Part shown: positions 9,742 to 20,744 of the stretch, one piece after another
How the letters are laid out: every line of letters begins with the position of its first letter
Position numbering within the stretch: the stretch's first letter is position 1
Assembly: GCA_031761405.1 (NCBI GenBank)
Contig: JASEVX010000013.1
Coordinates: 49,136,228-49,200,227 of the forward strand
Source of the DNA: Serripes groenlandicus
Lineage: Eukaryota > Mollusca > Bivalvia > Cardiida > Cardiidae
DNA length: 64,000 nt
Direction: 5' to 3'
The notes under the pieces: generated by a model
Database searches by the model: none
The model's input: only the letters and a program-made list of their open reading frames with translations
What the model was told of the DNA's origin: nothing
Position numbers and translations under genes: made by a program

Positions 9742-11158
9742 GAATCAGAATCAGAATATTTTATTGACTCAAACTTTACAAAGTTTATGGTCATTTACAA
9801 ATATACAAGAATTTTTTTATATATGTGTGTATCAAGGAAAGAATGGTCTCAATATAGTTTTGGAGGACAAACTGCTTTGTCATATTAGAAGCTTTAAAAA
9901 GGTAATAGCCAACTATACCATGCAGATGAATATGTAGTAAAAGACATATGGCATATCATATCACTTTATTTACATACACATATGCATGCTGCCACATATC
10001 GTATTATCATATCCAAACAATGTCAAAGACGTACAGGAACTAAAGTATGCCATGTACATACGTTTCTATATTTCATCGTGTATAGTTTGGTAAAGAAAGG
10101 AAATTAAACATATCAACATACATACAATACATATATATCAAAGCACATCATTGTTGCGTTTATGAAAAGAAAGGGTAATAAATTTACAAAGGTTGATAAG
10201 GTCACCTTTATTATTGGTTTTTAAAAGCTCAACTAACTTTAACATATTTGGGTTTTTCCAATATTTCTTTTTTACAAATTTGAATCTAATATCTAAATAG
10301 TATGGGCATTGTAGGATAAAATGGAATTCATCTTCCATTTCGCCCATTTGGCAGTACATGCATAAACGTTCGTGTCGATCTACCCTTTCACCAGCAAACC
10401 TACCGGTATCTATTCGTAAATTTCTACTAATACTTAAGTTTAGATAGTTTTCCTGACCAAAATCGGATTTTAAATGCTTATATAATGTACTAAGAGTGCG
10501 CCTAGTCTCAATATCTTGGTACCATTTTTGTAAAAATGTGTCGATTAACCTTTGTTTAAATATATTAGTAAAATGTTTAGCGTTCACTGAGCACGGGTTG
10601 TCCCAAACGTAAGCAAAGCCACGGCTACTTAAAAGATTACGTAGTTTAGTGAACCAATTATTTTTTTCGAGCATGGCATCCTGAGCAATTGACGATAGTA
10701 TTAGATTATCGGTATGTATAAGTTTAAACCAGTATTGTAAAATTCTTACATAGCGATTAATATAAAGAGGATATCTACCTAACTCCCCGTACACTGCCGC
10801 GTTACATGTAGACTGTCTTACCCCAAGAATCCTTTTACACAATTTTAAATGTAGTTTTTCCAGAGTGTTTGCATTTGTAAACCCAGAGACTTCGCAACCA
10901 TAATAGAGTATAGGGGTAACAAAAGCATCGAATAACTGTAGCGCTACTTTTGGAGATGTGTTATAACGTTTCAGGTTTGAAAGTAGAACATTCATAGCTT
11001 TAAGACCTTTCCCGTACAACATCTGGTTATTAAGTGTGAAAGAACCCGTGAAATTAAAAGTACATCCTACGTAATTAAAATCGTTGACTATTTCAATTGG
11101 GTTATCTGCGTATACCCACTGTTCATTGGATTTTAATTTACCACGTTTACTTAAAATA
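9742..11158 (-). mobile_element. 5'-truncated non-LTR retrotransposon
   Basis: A minus-strand element: the C-terminal part of a reverse transcriptase ORF, about 400 bp of 3' UTR, and a 3' end with AATAAAATATT followed by a short (ATTCTG) microsatellite at 9742-9756. Short microsatellite tails are typical of CR1/L2/Jockey-type LINEs. The 5' break at about 11158 joins a foldback module. Confidence 0.8.
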
Positions 11159-11331
11159 GAGTGTATATCGAAATCCCCATGCTCAAAATCCCCATGGCTC
11201 AAAACTGCCATAGTACTCAAAATCCCCATGGCAAAAATGACGAGGTATTCAAAGGTATTGAGTAGGGGAATTAGTTCAATTAGAAAACTGGACGTGTGAA
11301 TAAATTTGTTTGGTAACCAACAGAATAACAT
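10138..11331 (-). pseudogene. Retrotransposon reverse transcriptase, C-terminal fragment
   Basis: An open frame of 397 codons. Residues from about 61 onward resemble the thumb and C-terminal region of non-LTR reverse transcriptases (NYVGCTFNFTGS, LFDAFVTPILYYGCEV, YGELGRYPLYINRYVRI). Near the end is a zinc-knuckle-like C324-X2-C327-X9-H337-X4-C342. The polymerase core with the FADD/YADD box and the endonuclease are absent, so it cannot be active. The first 60 or so codons, including the Met, come from the neighbouring foldback module and are not retrotransposon. Compared with the copy at 27967 it lacks 14 codons after LSISRNLR. Clade assignment is not certain. Confidence 0.82.
11159..11331. 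repeat. Foldback module, single
   Basis: Contains repeated AAAATCCCCATGG and GAGGTATTCAAAGG motifs shared with 11662-12252, starting at GAGTGTATATC right at the retrotransposon break. Confidence 0.6.
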
Positions 11332-11661
11332 TTAATAATTTAACTTTTATTTATAGAGATTTTTCTTATTTTGCCAAGATCTGCTAAACACTTGTATGTA
11401 TGTAGGAAAGGGAATATGCTAATATAAGCGAAATGAAGACAAATAAAACACTGAGAAAGTTTAATCATTTTAATTCATAAATATGCATTAATAATAAACA
11501 TCGATAAATAAAATTCACAGTTAAAAACAGTGATGGGTTTTCAAGGATACATTATTCTGATCTTTCTTATAAATGCTCTGTGGAAATCATGTAAAAAACA
11601 CGACATTACATTACATGTATATGTTATGTTTCAGTAGCAATATGTGGAATGATGTTGTACT

Positions 11662-12252
11662 GAGTGTATATCAAAATCCCCATGCACAAAATCCCCATGG
11701 TTCAAAATTGGCATAGTACTCATAATCCCCATGGATAAAATGACAGGGTATTCAAAATCCCCACGATGGGTAGTCAACATCCCCATGGAAAATATGACAG
11801 GGTATTCAAAGGTGTTGAGTAGGGGAATTAGGTAGAAAACTGGACGTGCCAATATATTTTCTTAGTTATCTGCTGAAAACGTATGTATGTAGAAGACCTT
11901 AAGCCATTATGCAATCAAAATAATTAACTAATCTAATTTGTATTTAAAGTAGAAGATCTTAAGCAATTGTACAATCGAAATAATTAATAAAGGTAATCAT
12001 TTACATGGGTATTTAAAGTAATTACCATAAAATATATTAAGTGATTATGCAATCAAAATGATTAACTAATCTAGTTTAGGGGTATGATGATTTAAATGAC
12101 TGGCTGTGACAAACAAAATAAACACAGATATTCACCATGGGGATTTTGAATACCCCATCATTTTGGCCGTGGGAATTTTGAATACCCTGTCGTTTTAGCC
12201 ATAGGGATTTTGAGTACTATGCCAATTATGAACTATGGGGATTTGGAGTGTC
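11662..12252. mobile_element. Foldback element with AAAATCCCCATGG repeats
   Basis: The left arm (11662-11836) and right arm (12136-12252) are inverted copies rich in AAAATCCCCATGG, GGCATAGTACTCA and GACAGGGTATTCAAA, around about 300 bp of AT-rich sequence. Small ORFs here come from the repeats only. Confidence 0.65.
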
Positions 12253-12365
12253 TCCCGTTGTACTACGAGACGCTTGAAACCAATTATATCCATCAATTCA
12301 GAAGGTTCTAATTTCCTCCATCCGAGTAGCACAATACACATACGAGTAACGCTATTGTAACATTT

Positions 12366-12613
12366 CGAGGGCTTGGCGTGAAACAGTTGTAACTAAAAAC
12401 CTATTGTGAAAACCCTGGTCTAGGGGCAATTTTGACCCCTTTGTAAACAATGGAAATTTAGGTGCCATTACTCAGAACGAGCAATGGCACCTAAATTTCC
12501 ATTGTTTATCAAGGAAAATGATTTAACGCTTATAAAGACTTTACGGCAAGGTGATTAACCTTGGAAATAAAATACCAATTTTAGTTTTACAACCGTTTCA
12601 CGCCAAGCCCTCG
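12366..12613. mobile_element. Family B foldback MITE
   Basis: Ends CGAGGGCTTGGCGTGAAAC and GTTTCACGCCAAGCCCTCG (perfect 19-bp inverted repeat), 248 bp. An inner palindrome AATGGAAATTTAGGTGCCAT lies around 12455-12505. Confidence 0.85.
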
Positions 12614-12708
12614 ATTGGTTTTTCAAAAGGTCTAGGTATACAAATATATTTATTTTCAAAAATGAAGCATCACAATTCACAAACGATTGAAATTTATGAA
12701 TGAGCTGA

Positions 12709-12989
12709 TTGATTGGAGTTTAACGCCGTTTTCAACACTTTTTCAGTCTTATCACGGCGGCCAGTTCACCTACTCATGCGTTTCCTGGTTTTCCCACACC
12801 AGTACACCACACAACATACTTTCCAAGCAACTGGCTACTTTTCCAAATAGACTGTTTAACAGCCCATTGGTGAAAGACGAATGACGCAGGTCACAGTGAC
12901 TTTTGTCATGTTGGCCAAACTGGGATTCGAAATCACATTCCATGGATTGACAGCCCGCGTCGCTACCGACTGAGCTACCGGGGCTCGGC
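12709..12989 (-). mobile_element. Full-length tRNA-derived SINE with 13-bp target duplication
   Basis: On the minus strand, head CCCCGGTAGCTCAGTCGGTA, body, then AACGGCGTTAAACTCC and an AATC tail. Flanked by ATGAATGAGCTGA at 12696-12708 and 12990-13002, a perfect duplication as expected from LINE-driven insertion. Copy 2 partner at 30578. Confidence 0.88.
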
Positions 12990-13084
12990 ATGAATGAGCT
13001 GAGAATGAACTCAGATTCGACTTACATTCTTTCCGACATTTTATAAAAACCAGTTTGACAAGCGTCATACATCTTCCATGAAAA

Positions 13085-13230
13085 GCAGCCAGTTGCCGGA
13101 AGGACTGGTGTGTGGGGTCCTGTTATGAGAAAGCCAGAACAAACATCATGGGTATGTGAAATGGAAACCGTAATATAACAGAAGCATTTTTGAAAAATTG
13201 CGTTAAATCCCTAACGCAATCAACCAAACG
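13085..13230 (+). mobile_element. SINE 3' fragment
   Basis: AGCAGCCAGTTGCCGGAAGG, CTGGTGTGTGGGG and a decayed tail (TTGCGTTAAATCC, AATCAACC). 5' head missing. Confidence 0.65.
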
Positions 13231-13420
13231 ATTCCACAATGCAATACTAACTCATGTGATCTGCCATATAGATACATGCCACGTAGTTCGTCTGTCTTTT
13301 TTTTAAGTCGATCATACATGTAACATTATTATCTAGTAATTACGAATGTACCGAAATTACTTTCCCCCCGTAAGAAAATGAAAAACACGCACTGTCATCC
13401 TTACCCCGATTCCCACGATT

Positions 13421-13601
13421 TTAACTCTTTCAGCGCCAAAGGCAATATTGAGGTTTTTGCAACCAATACTGATTCAGGCGAGTCAGCTCGTAACGAGCTG
13501 TCTCACCTGAAATCAGCATTGTTTGCCTTTTAGTTGTCAAAATAGTCCGATTTTGAACTTGGAAGAGTCTACTTTAAACAATTCGGCGCTGAAAGAGTTA
13601 A
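13421..13601. mobile_element. Family E MITE
   Basis: A perfect 17-bp inverted repeat, TTAACTCTTTCAGCGCC at the left and its complement at the right, TTAA included. An inner palindrome AGCTCGTAACGAGCT is at about 13487. 181 bp, non-coding; a 76-codon frame overlapping it is chance. Confidence 0.85.
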
Positions 13602-14242
13602 ATAACAATGCAGAAAACGACGTTCGAAAAATAAAATGCAAGGGAAAGGCGAAATTACTCGTGATTAACAATAAATACTTTAACCACGGTGTTTTCTACT
13701 CGTTTTTCAAAATCAATTCTTTCAAATTTACCAAATCTTACAAGTTTTACTGAGATATTTTCAAAGCAGACGACTGAATATAACATACTTATCAAGTAAA
13801 TGGATTTAGGCAAATTCGTACGATACCGTTATACTTACACGTGCGTGATCTTAACACCGCATGTCTCATCCAGACAGTACATACCGTGGGACAACACTCA
13901 TAACCAACGCAACAGCATCCTGCATCAAAAGGTAGATACGCGTGTATTGACATAAGCCAGTGACGTATCATTGATAGAGAAATGTCAAGAATCTGCGCAA
14001 TGAAGTTGAAAAGAACAGGAACAATAAACGTGAAGACTAATAGAAATTACAGCAGATGAGATCGTTAAGGCCCGACCCGGGGTTGTTTTTCGTCTTGGGA
14101 AACCGATGGTGTGAGGTGTATACTAGGTTGTTATATCTGCTTGTACAATTTTAAAGTCACTTCCAACAGTCCTTCAGCCATATCACGGTATTTCCTTGGC
14201 AAACTTCAAAGATTTGTCATGTTTGAAATAACGATAGTGTAG
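13602..14242. other. Unassigned spacer
   Basis: No RNA gene, repeat boundary or convincing coding frame seen. Nearly identical in copy 2 (31469-32109). Confidence 0.5.
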
Positions 14243-14306
14243 GGTTCTATGGTTAGCACTCACGACCCTGGATACTGCGATCCGAGCTCAAATCTCGGTG
14301 GAACCT
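14243..14306 (+). pseudogene. tRNA-Gln pseudogene
   Basis: 64 nt. The D arm has lost GGTGTAAT, and the anticodon arm is CACGACCCTGGATACTG, which does not pair. The T arm and acceptor 3' strand are intact. Partner at 32110. Confidence 0.85.
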
Positions 14307-14390
14307 GAACTTTCTTGGGCTATCCTTTGAATTTTATATTGAAACTAAGAAGGTTTATAAAATGCAAAACGCATAAAGCAATTTCATAAT

Positions 14391-14460
14391 AGTTCCATTG
14401 TGAAATATTTAGCACTCAGGACTTTGAATCCTGCGATCCGAGTTCAGATCTGGTTTGAAT
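14391..14460 (+). pseudogene. tRNA-Gln pseudogene
   Basis: Anticodon arm CAGGACTTTGAATCCTG is intact, but the 5' strand (AGTTCCA), D arm and 3' acceptor strand (TTTGAAT) no longer match. Partner at 32258. Confidence 0.85.
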
Positions 14461-14549
14461 TTTTACAAAATTCATTATACATATATTCATAAAATCAAGA
14501 TTCGAATGAACTAATCACACGTCCTGTCTAAATCTAGAAAAAAATGTAA

Positions 14550-14621
14550 GGTTCCATGGTATAATGGTTAGCACTTGGGACTTTGAATCGTGCAATCCGA
14601 GTTAAAATCTCGGTGGAACCT
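14550..14621 (+). pseudogene. tRNA-Gln (TTG) variant, probably decayed
   Basis: Full-length 72 nt with perfect acceptor stem and TTG anticodon, but the anticodon stem TGGGA/TCGTG has a G-G mismatch and two wobble pairs, and T-loop C56 is changed (TTAAAAT). Could be weakly expressed; decay is more likely. Copy 2 (32427) carries the same changes. Confidence 0.65.
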
Positions 14622-14688
14622 GACTGTATTCTATCGTATTTTTTCGTATGTATTGAACATTTGTCCTGTTAATAAAAACTTAATGATT

Positions 14689-14760
14689 GGTTCCATGGTG
14701 TAATGGTTAGCACTCAGGACTTTGAATCCTGCGATCCGAGTTCAAATCTCGGTGGAACCT
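14689..14760 (+). tRNA. tRNA-Gln: tRNA-Gln (anticodon TTG)
   Basis: 72 nt with all stems paired; anticodon loop CTTTGAA gives TTG (decodes CAA). T4 terminator at 14770-14773. Copy 2 partner at 32566 is identical in the gene. Confidence 0.97.
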
Positions 14761-14824
14761 AAAGTTTCGTTTTAAATTCATTAAAAGACGTGTTTCGAAG
14801 TAGTCTGTACAGATTTAAAATCGT

Positions 14825-14886
14825 AAGTTTTCATGGTGTAATAGACTCTAAATCCGTCGATTCGAGTTGAATTATCGGAGGAAGCT
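14825..14886 (+). pseudogene. tRNA-Gln pseudogene
   Basis: AGTTTTCATGGTGTAATAG, a shortened anticodon region, TCGAGTTGAATTATCGGAGG and AAGCT remain; stems broken. Partner at 32704. Confidence 0.75.
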
Positions 14887-15125
14887 GGAGTTTCCTTTTA
14901 AAGTTCATAATAAAAGCCCGCGACTTACATTTTTAATAGGCTTTCGGAAATGATATAGGAGGACGAGTTATTATTAGAAAACATTAGAACATATTACAAT
15001 TGTCTTTGTTTAATAACACTAAGTTATGACACATCTAAAATGAAATAAATATTCCGATGTTTTAAGTTTTTGCAGTTCCTTTATTTTGACTCGCATTTAT
15101 GTTTTTTTGTCTTATTTACGAAGAC

Positions 15126-16027
15126 ATTTAATGAAAACATTATGTGTATGTCTAGACTAATGAAAGTCAAGAATACATATGTGTTAAAAAATAAATCAAT
15201 GCAGTCTTTTCCGGCGACATTGATGCCTTGCATCAACTTTCTCTTGTTATTATTATTATATACATAGTAATATATATGTAGAGTAAAAAAGGGAGAACCA
15301 GGTTTGACTGATAACGCGTTGCCGGGCCTCAATATGACTGTCATAACAACATAGCAGCAATATGTGGAGTCAAAAAGGGGTAGGGGTGTGGGGGGGGGGG
15401 GGGGGAACCAGGTTTGACTGATAACCCATTGCCGGGCCTCAATATGACTGTCATAACAACAGAGCATCAAGGTAACGACATAATTCGGGGTGATTAACGA
15501 TCACTGGAAGAGAAAAAACACGGGCACGGTGAAAAACGCAAACAAAGTGAATCCAGATGGGGTTTTAGACCGTATCTTGAAGACAATAGCGCGTGCCGTT
15601 CATACTAAGGTGTCAATGCAGCCGTACTGCTTGTATGTATTTTTACGCGTGTATGTATATATTATGTGCTTCGTTCCAAACGCGTGCTGCTACACCTTGT
15701 AACAAGAAGGAGTTACAACCGTTTAATGTGAATTCATCAATACGGATGTGGTTCATGAGAAAGGGGTGCAACTGTACATCAGAAATGCATATAGTTACGT
15801 AGGTTTTACACCGAACAGGAACTATGTTTATTGCACTTAGTCAGAAGAAAATGGGTCCAGACGCATTACTCAGTCGATGGCGTGAGCATGCGCATCGTCT
15901 GGCCGGATGCTCCCCTTTTTGCCTGCATAGGAAACTATTATGAATATTGCTTCGGGTAAGGAAAGCTAGAAGTATAACCCTTTTTAGTTGAAATATATTG
16001 TCCCAAATGCAAAACAAAAACCAAGAA
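15126..16027. other. Spacer with a local direct repeat
   Basis: No gene seen. At 15291-15354 and 15405-15463 the segment GAACCAGGTTTGACTGATAA to GACTGTCATAACAACA occurs twice, separated by a G-rich run (G16 at 15390-15405). Small frames here do not look coding. Confidence 0.55.
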
Positions 16028-16270
16028 GAAATAAAAAAAAAATTAATCTTTCCTCTCATTAAATAAATTTGCATCAGATGATTTTATTTTGAAAACTTTT
16101 GGGGAAAACATATGTTACATATATTAATGATCCTTGGGTAGAATTAAAAACATCGTGACAAAAGTAGAAATTGCTCTTCACCATGAGCAATTTTCTAGTT
16201 TTGCGACCATGTATTCAAAGACGTCTGCTGCAAAAACGTCAAACTTCGTCTGCATGAGGTGGAGAAATGT
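16028..16270. mobile_element. Family A MITE, decayed
   Basis: TTTGCATCAGATGATTTTA, AGAAATTGCTCTTCACCATG and GACGTCTGCTGCAAAAACG recall A, with eroded ends. Copy 2 lost about 190 bp of it (near 33908). Confidence 0.5.
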
Positions 16271-16460
16271 TCGAACCGCATCTTATAAGAACGTCTGCAA
16301 TGATAGAGTTTTTGTTTGGTCTCTTGTATAATAATATTTGAATAAAATAATAAAATAGATTAAGAAAAATGACTTCACGAGAAAAAAGTATACAATGTAA
16401 ATTAATTAAATTGCTCACCTGTTATTTGTCAAGTCATAAATGAATAGCATTTACAATTTA

Positions 16461-16623
16461 CAGTCAAACCTGTGCTAAAGACCACCATCGAATAGCGATT
16501 CCATGTCAATAGCAACTGCACTTATAGGCTCCAATTGCTAAATTTCTGCAATTAAATACCACCTGTGAACAAAGACTATAGTGCTGTGTTCCCGTTGGTG
16601 GTCTTTATACACAGGTTCAACTG
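16461..16623. mobile_element. Tc1/mariner-type MITE
   Basis: Ends CAGTCAAACCTGTGCTAAAG and CTTTATACACAGGTTCAACTG with TA on both sides (16459-16460, 16624-16625). 163 bp. CAGT ends and TA duplication fit Tc1/mariner. Partner at 34154. Confidence 0.75.
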
Positions 16624-16732
16624 TATATACAAATATACAGCCGTCAGGCGTTTTTTTTTTTAATTTTCAACAATGACATACATATAGGCAATGGCACCAG
16701 ATTATTCACTATAGGTTTCTGAGGACTAGACA

Positions 16733-16770
<38 letters not shown>
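16733..16770. repeat. Poly-G tract, 38 bases
   Basis: A 38-base G run; copy 2 has six G at the same place (34426-34431). Length is doubtful, since homopolymers are error-prone. Confidence 0.85.
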
Positions 16771-16771
<1 letters not shown>

Positions 16772-16810
16772 GTAAATAGGTCTTTCTTCCATGATATATA
16801 TCTTAACTTT

Positions 16811-17935
16811 AACGTACATTGTGTATTCAATACAGCTTTAACGTACGTTGTATATTTAATACAGCTTTAACGTACGTTGTATATTCAATACAGCTGTAAC
16901 GTACGCTGTATATTCAATACAGCTGTAACGTACGTTGTATGTTCAATACAGCTTTAACGTACGTTGTATATTTAATACAGCTTTAACGTACGTTGTATAT
17001 TCAATACAGCTGTAACGTACGTTGTATATTCAATACAGCTTTAACGCACGTTGTATATTTAATACAGCTTTAACGTACGTTGTATATTCAATACAGCTTT
17101 AACGTACGTTGTATATTCAATACAGCTTTAACGTACGTTGTATATTCAATACAGCTTTAACGTACGTTGTATGTTCAATACAGCTTTAACGTACGTTGTA
17201 TATTTAATACAGCTGTAACGTACGTTGTATATTCAATACAGCTGTAACGTACGTTGTATATTCAATACATCTTTAACGTACGTTGTATGTTCAATACAGC
17301 TTTAACGCACGTTGTATATTCAATACAGCTTTAACGCACGTTGTATATTCAATACAGTTTTAACGCACGTTGTATATTCAATACAGCTTTAACGTACGTT
17401 GTATATTCAATACAGTTTTAACGTACGTTGTATGTTCACTACAGCTTTAACGTACGTTGTATGTTCAATACAGCTTTAACGCACGTTGTATATTGAATGC
17501 AGCTTTAGCGTACGTTGTATGTTCAATACAGCTTTAACGCACGTTGTATATTCAATACAGCTTTAACGTACGTTGTTTATTCAATACACCTTTAACGTAC
17601 GTTGTATTTTCAATACACCTTTAACGTACGTTGTATATTCAATACAGCTGTAACGTACGTTGTATATTCTATACAGCTGTAACGTACGTTGTATATTCAA
17701 TACAGCTTTAACGTACGTTGTATGTTCAATACAGCTTTAACGTACGTTGTATGTTCAATACAGCTCTAACGCACGTTGTATATTCAATACAGCTTTAGCG
17801 CACGTTGTATATTCAATACAGCTTTAACGTACGTTGTATGTTCAATACAGCTTTAACATACGTTGTATATTCAATACACCTTTAACGTACGTTGTATATT
17901 CAATACAGCTTTAGCGTACGTTGTATTTTCAATCG
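16811..17935. repeat. 29-bp minisatellite III
   Basis: About 39 units of 29 bp with CAATACAGCTTTAACGTACG, varying at TATATTC/TATGTTC and ACGTACG/ACGCACG. Units contain the palindrome AACGTACGTT. Flanks match 36000 and the single-unit version at 43268. Confidence 0.95.
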
Positions 17936-18123
17936 ACGCATGATGAATAAATAACAACTTTGAACTAATACAGATACTATCTGTTTCTATATATGTAAAC
18001 CGGCCGTGGTAACTTATACATTATATATTCATCATGCGACATATGTATATGTATATATTTATCGAAGTGAGATAAAACCACTAAACATATAGGTAAATTA
18101 TTACGCTTTACATATCTCATCGA

Positions 18124-18143
18124 GGTTCCATGGTGTAATGGTT
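18124..18143 (+). tRNA. tRNA-Gln, cut by assembly gap
   Basis: The first 20 nt of a tRNA-Gln, GGTTCCATGGTGTAATGGTT, run into the N block. The matching intact gene in copy 2 is at 36187 with TTG anticodon. Confidence 0.8.
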
Positions 18144-18343
18144 NNNNNNNNNNNNNNNNNNNNNNNNNNNNNNNNNNNNNNNNNNNNNNNNNNNNNNNNN
18201 NNNNNNNNNNNNNNNNNNNNNNNNNNNNNNNNNNNNNNNNNNNNNNNNNNNNNNNNNNNNNNNNNNNNNNNNNNNNNNNNNNNNNNNNNNNNNNNNNNNN
18301 NNNNNNNNNNNNNNNNNNNNNNNNNNNNNNNNNNNNNNNNNNN
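18144..18343. other. Assembly gap, 200 N
   Basis: Exactly 200 N, a fixed scaffolding value rather than a measured gap. It separates the two copies of the large duplication. Confidence 0.99.
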
Positions 18344-18374
18344 ATCAATGTTATATAACAGCATTCATCAGAAA

Positions 18375-18560
18375 TATTCCGCTATATCCCTTTCCACTTG
18401 CAAACACATTCTGACGCATCTGCAGCAGACAACTTTTGCAAACAATGTGGCGAAAGAAGGAAATTGCTCATTATTGGCAAATGAAGAAATTGCTCATTAT
18501 GGGCAAATGAAGAAATTGGCTCATTATGGGCAAATGAAGAAATTGCTAATTATAAGCAAT
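18375..18560. mobile_element. Family A element with short 26-bp array
   Basis: CCCTTTCCACTTGC and CTGCAGCAGACAACTTTTGC, then three to four 26-bp units. The left part differs from copy 1; the shared region starts inside the array. Confidence 0.65.
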
Positions 18561-18659
18561 TTCTCTTTTTAGTTTAGTTTAGACTTATTTACTTTAAATC
18601 GATTGCGAAAAAAAAAAGCTTTCAGCTAATATTAATCAAGCTCCAAGTCTGCTTCCTTT

Positions 18660-19165
18660 AGACATAACCAGTACTCGCGCCGTTCCTGTGGAAAATCCTA
18701 ATGGCAGAACCTGCTCATCATGGGATTCGAACCTCGGACCCTTTGGTAAGAGAGGCCGACGATGTACCACTCGGCACCACTGTCTTCAATACGGGTGCAA
18801 CACAAGACTGGGAAAAATTGGAGTAGTGGTTTCCCCGCCTTGGCTTATGGTTGCAGAGGATAAGCATTACGACTCGTTCATGTATCAGGATAATAAAACC
18901 AGTATTACTTTGGTAAAAAGTGTACAGGAAACGCTCACAGCTCTAGACAAGGAAAGTTTTGTTACGTTCTAAAAAAATTATTTTACTCTCAAACTTGGTA
19001 CTCAAAAGAATCGTCTCAATGAGACGATTCTTTTGAGTACCCACACCATAGGGTTTTTGATGGATGATAAGAGAGATAGTGTGGGAAAAGAGCTGTATAC
19101 TCCACCTTATGTGGACCCCTGAACGCTGTGGTATGACTGAAATGCTGTTGAAAACGGCGTAAAAA
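18660..19165. mobile_element. SINE and family F composite
   Basis: Counterpart of 1940-2440, including the one-base-loop palindrome ACTCAAAAGAATCGTCTCA near 18997-19042. Confidence 0.6.
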
Positions 19166-19412
19166 CACTAAACGTTAGAAAGCCGCACTCTACGATGCGA
19201 GGTGAGGGTTTCTTTGGATATAAGCATGGAGTCTATTAATCAAATTTAAGTTCTTTATTTTGCATGTTATTGAAATATATGCGAAAACATCAGTTGTACA
19301 GAAAAACATATGGTTTATATTAAATAAATGGCGACATATATATTTGAGAAAGTGTAATCAATATTGGAAAGATAAAACCGATACAAGCATTTTTTTATTT
19401 TTCTTATTTAAA

Positions 19413-19638
19413 CCCTTTCCCCCATGAAGACGCTTTCTGACACCTATGCAGCAGACAGTTTTTTGAAAACATAGTGACGAAAGAAGAAATTGCTCAAAAC
19501 GAGCAATTTCTCCTTTTGTCACCACAATGTTTTCCACTTTAAGTCATTAGGTTATCCATTCAATTATAGAGATTTTCTATTCTTTGACAAAATATGTTCA
19601 AAGTCATCTACTGCAGAATTGTTGTATGAGGGAAAGGG
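19413..19638. mobile_element. Family A MITE
   Basis: Counterpart of 2674-2895; TTAA at 19639-19642 on the right, TTAAA on the left. Confidence 0.75.
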
Positions 19639-19710
19639 TTAAATTGCACTCCTTATCACGGATATCTTCCAGACTTTAAGCTACCATTTTGTATTGGCCA
19701 TTATATATAT

Positions 19711-19975
19711 ATGAGACGTCCCACGAACAAACCAACATTGTGGGCTCTGCGTAAAATATCGACCAAAGCCCAAGCATGCCGTGCAGGCTAACTCTGCGTC
19801 AGACACCTTTCTCCTACTATGGATTTTCCTTTCAGGAATCATTACTCTATACCCTCTATCCCGCCCATGAGACGGAATGTATCGGACCGGATTAGCCTGC
19901 GCGGCACTGCGCAGGCTGATCCGAATCGATACATTACGCAGGGTCATTAATGTTGGTTTTCTCGTGGAACGGCTC
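19711..19975. mobile_element. Family C MITE
   Basis: Counterpart of 2962-3224 with one-base insertions, e.g. an extra C within GCGCGGCACTGCGCAGG. Confidence 0.7.
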
Positions 19976-20210
19976 TATTTTTTTTATCCCCCACTTAGTA
20001 ATCGATATTAATGGAACTGGTGACGTTTCCTGCTTAGCGCGTCTAATTTACAATCCCTCCCTGAAGCACGGTTTTCTCGTGCCTGTGACTAACTCGATAA
20101 TCCAATCCCTCAGTATAGGGTGTACCACAGCGGTTAATCCGTCTAATAACATAATCCGAGAGGTCTGTTCCTCTGTAATAAACACAGTGTCATTGTATAG
20201 GTGTAATTAA

Positions 20211-20447
20211 ACAGTTTCCCTCATACAAACAAATCTGCAGTCGAGGATTATTTTTAAAAACATCGAAGTTAAAATATGAAAACTGAATGTATTTGAATAA
20301 AGTATACATACTGATTGGGTGTAGATGAAAAACATTGTGATAAAATGCGATTTTTACTCATTATGAGCGTCTTTTCCTTTTGCTACAATGTTTTAAACAA
20401 GTTATCTGATGTATGTGCGTACACATGTGTCTGCACGTGGGAAAGGG
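20211..20447. mobile_element. Family A MITE, diverged
   Basis: Counterpart of 3459-3674; longer by an AAACATCGAAG stretch absent from copy 1. TTAA at 20207-20210 and 20448-20451. Confidence 0.6.
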
Positions 20448-20492
20448 TTAATGCCTTGTAAGTGCACAAAGGTCGACAAGGTTTCGTAACTA

Positions 20493-20665
20493 TTGATTGA
20501 TTGATTGGGGTTTTACGCCGTTTTTAACAACTTCTCAGTTATAATCACGGCGGCCAGTTCACACTACTCATGTATTTCCTGGTTTTCTCACAACACTACC
20601 TCACACAACAATCTTCCTAAGCAACTGGCTGCTTTTCCACATAGGCCCATTGGTGGGAAGACGAA
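20493..20665 (-). mobile_element. SINE present only in copy 2
   Basis: A 5'-truncated minus-strand SINE with AATC tail side at 20493 (TGATTGATTGATTGGGGTTT) and GCCCATTGGTGGGAAGACG at the other end. Copy 1 at about 3718-3726 has the uninterrupted site. Confidence 0.8.
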
Positions 20666-20744
20666 TACATGAGGATCTTTGCCAATGTAATAATACAAAT
20701 ATATTGTAGATGTATATCACCACCATTTTCATCATATCCTTCGT

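Larger units (their letters stand above)
1750..18143. repeat. Large direct duplication, copy 1
   Basis: From the end of the 26-bp array to the gap, the sequence is repeated in the same order at 18470-36207: same MITEs, SINEs, tRNA genes and pseudogenes, retrotransposon fragment and 29-bp array. It ends inside a tRNA-Gln gene exactly at the N run. It may be an alternative haplotype rather than a true duplication. Confidence 0.95.

Noticed and set aside
13523..13753. 76-codon + strand frame, repeated at 31390
   Set aside because: Starts inside a family E MITE and runs out of it; conserved only because the region is duplicated.
15070..15802. Several 60-130-codon frames on both strands
   Set aside because: Overlapping on opposite strands, low-complexity, part of tRNA-cluster flank repeats and a G-rich direct repeat.
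17977..18572. Frames running across the N block
   Set aside because: They consist largely of undetermined residues over an assembly gap.
19681..19947. Arg-rich frames in GC-rich patches (also 3721-3993, 20617-20904, 46277-46521)
   Set aside because: All lie in family C MITEs; frames appear on both strands of the palindrome.
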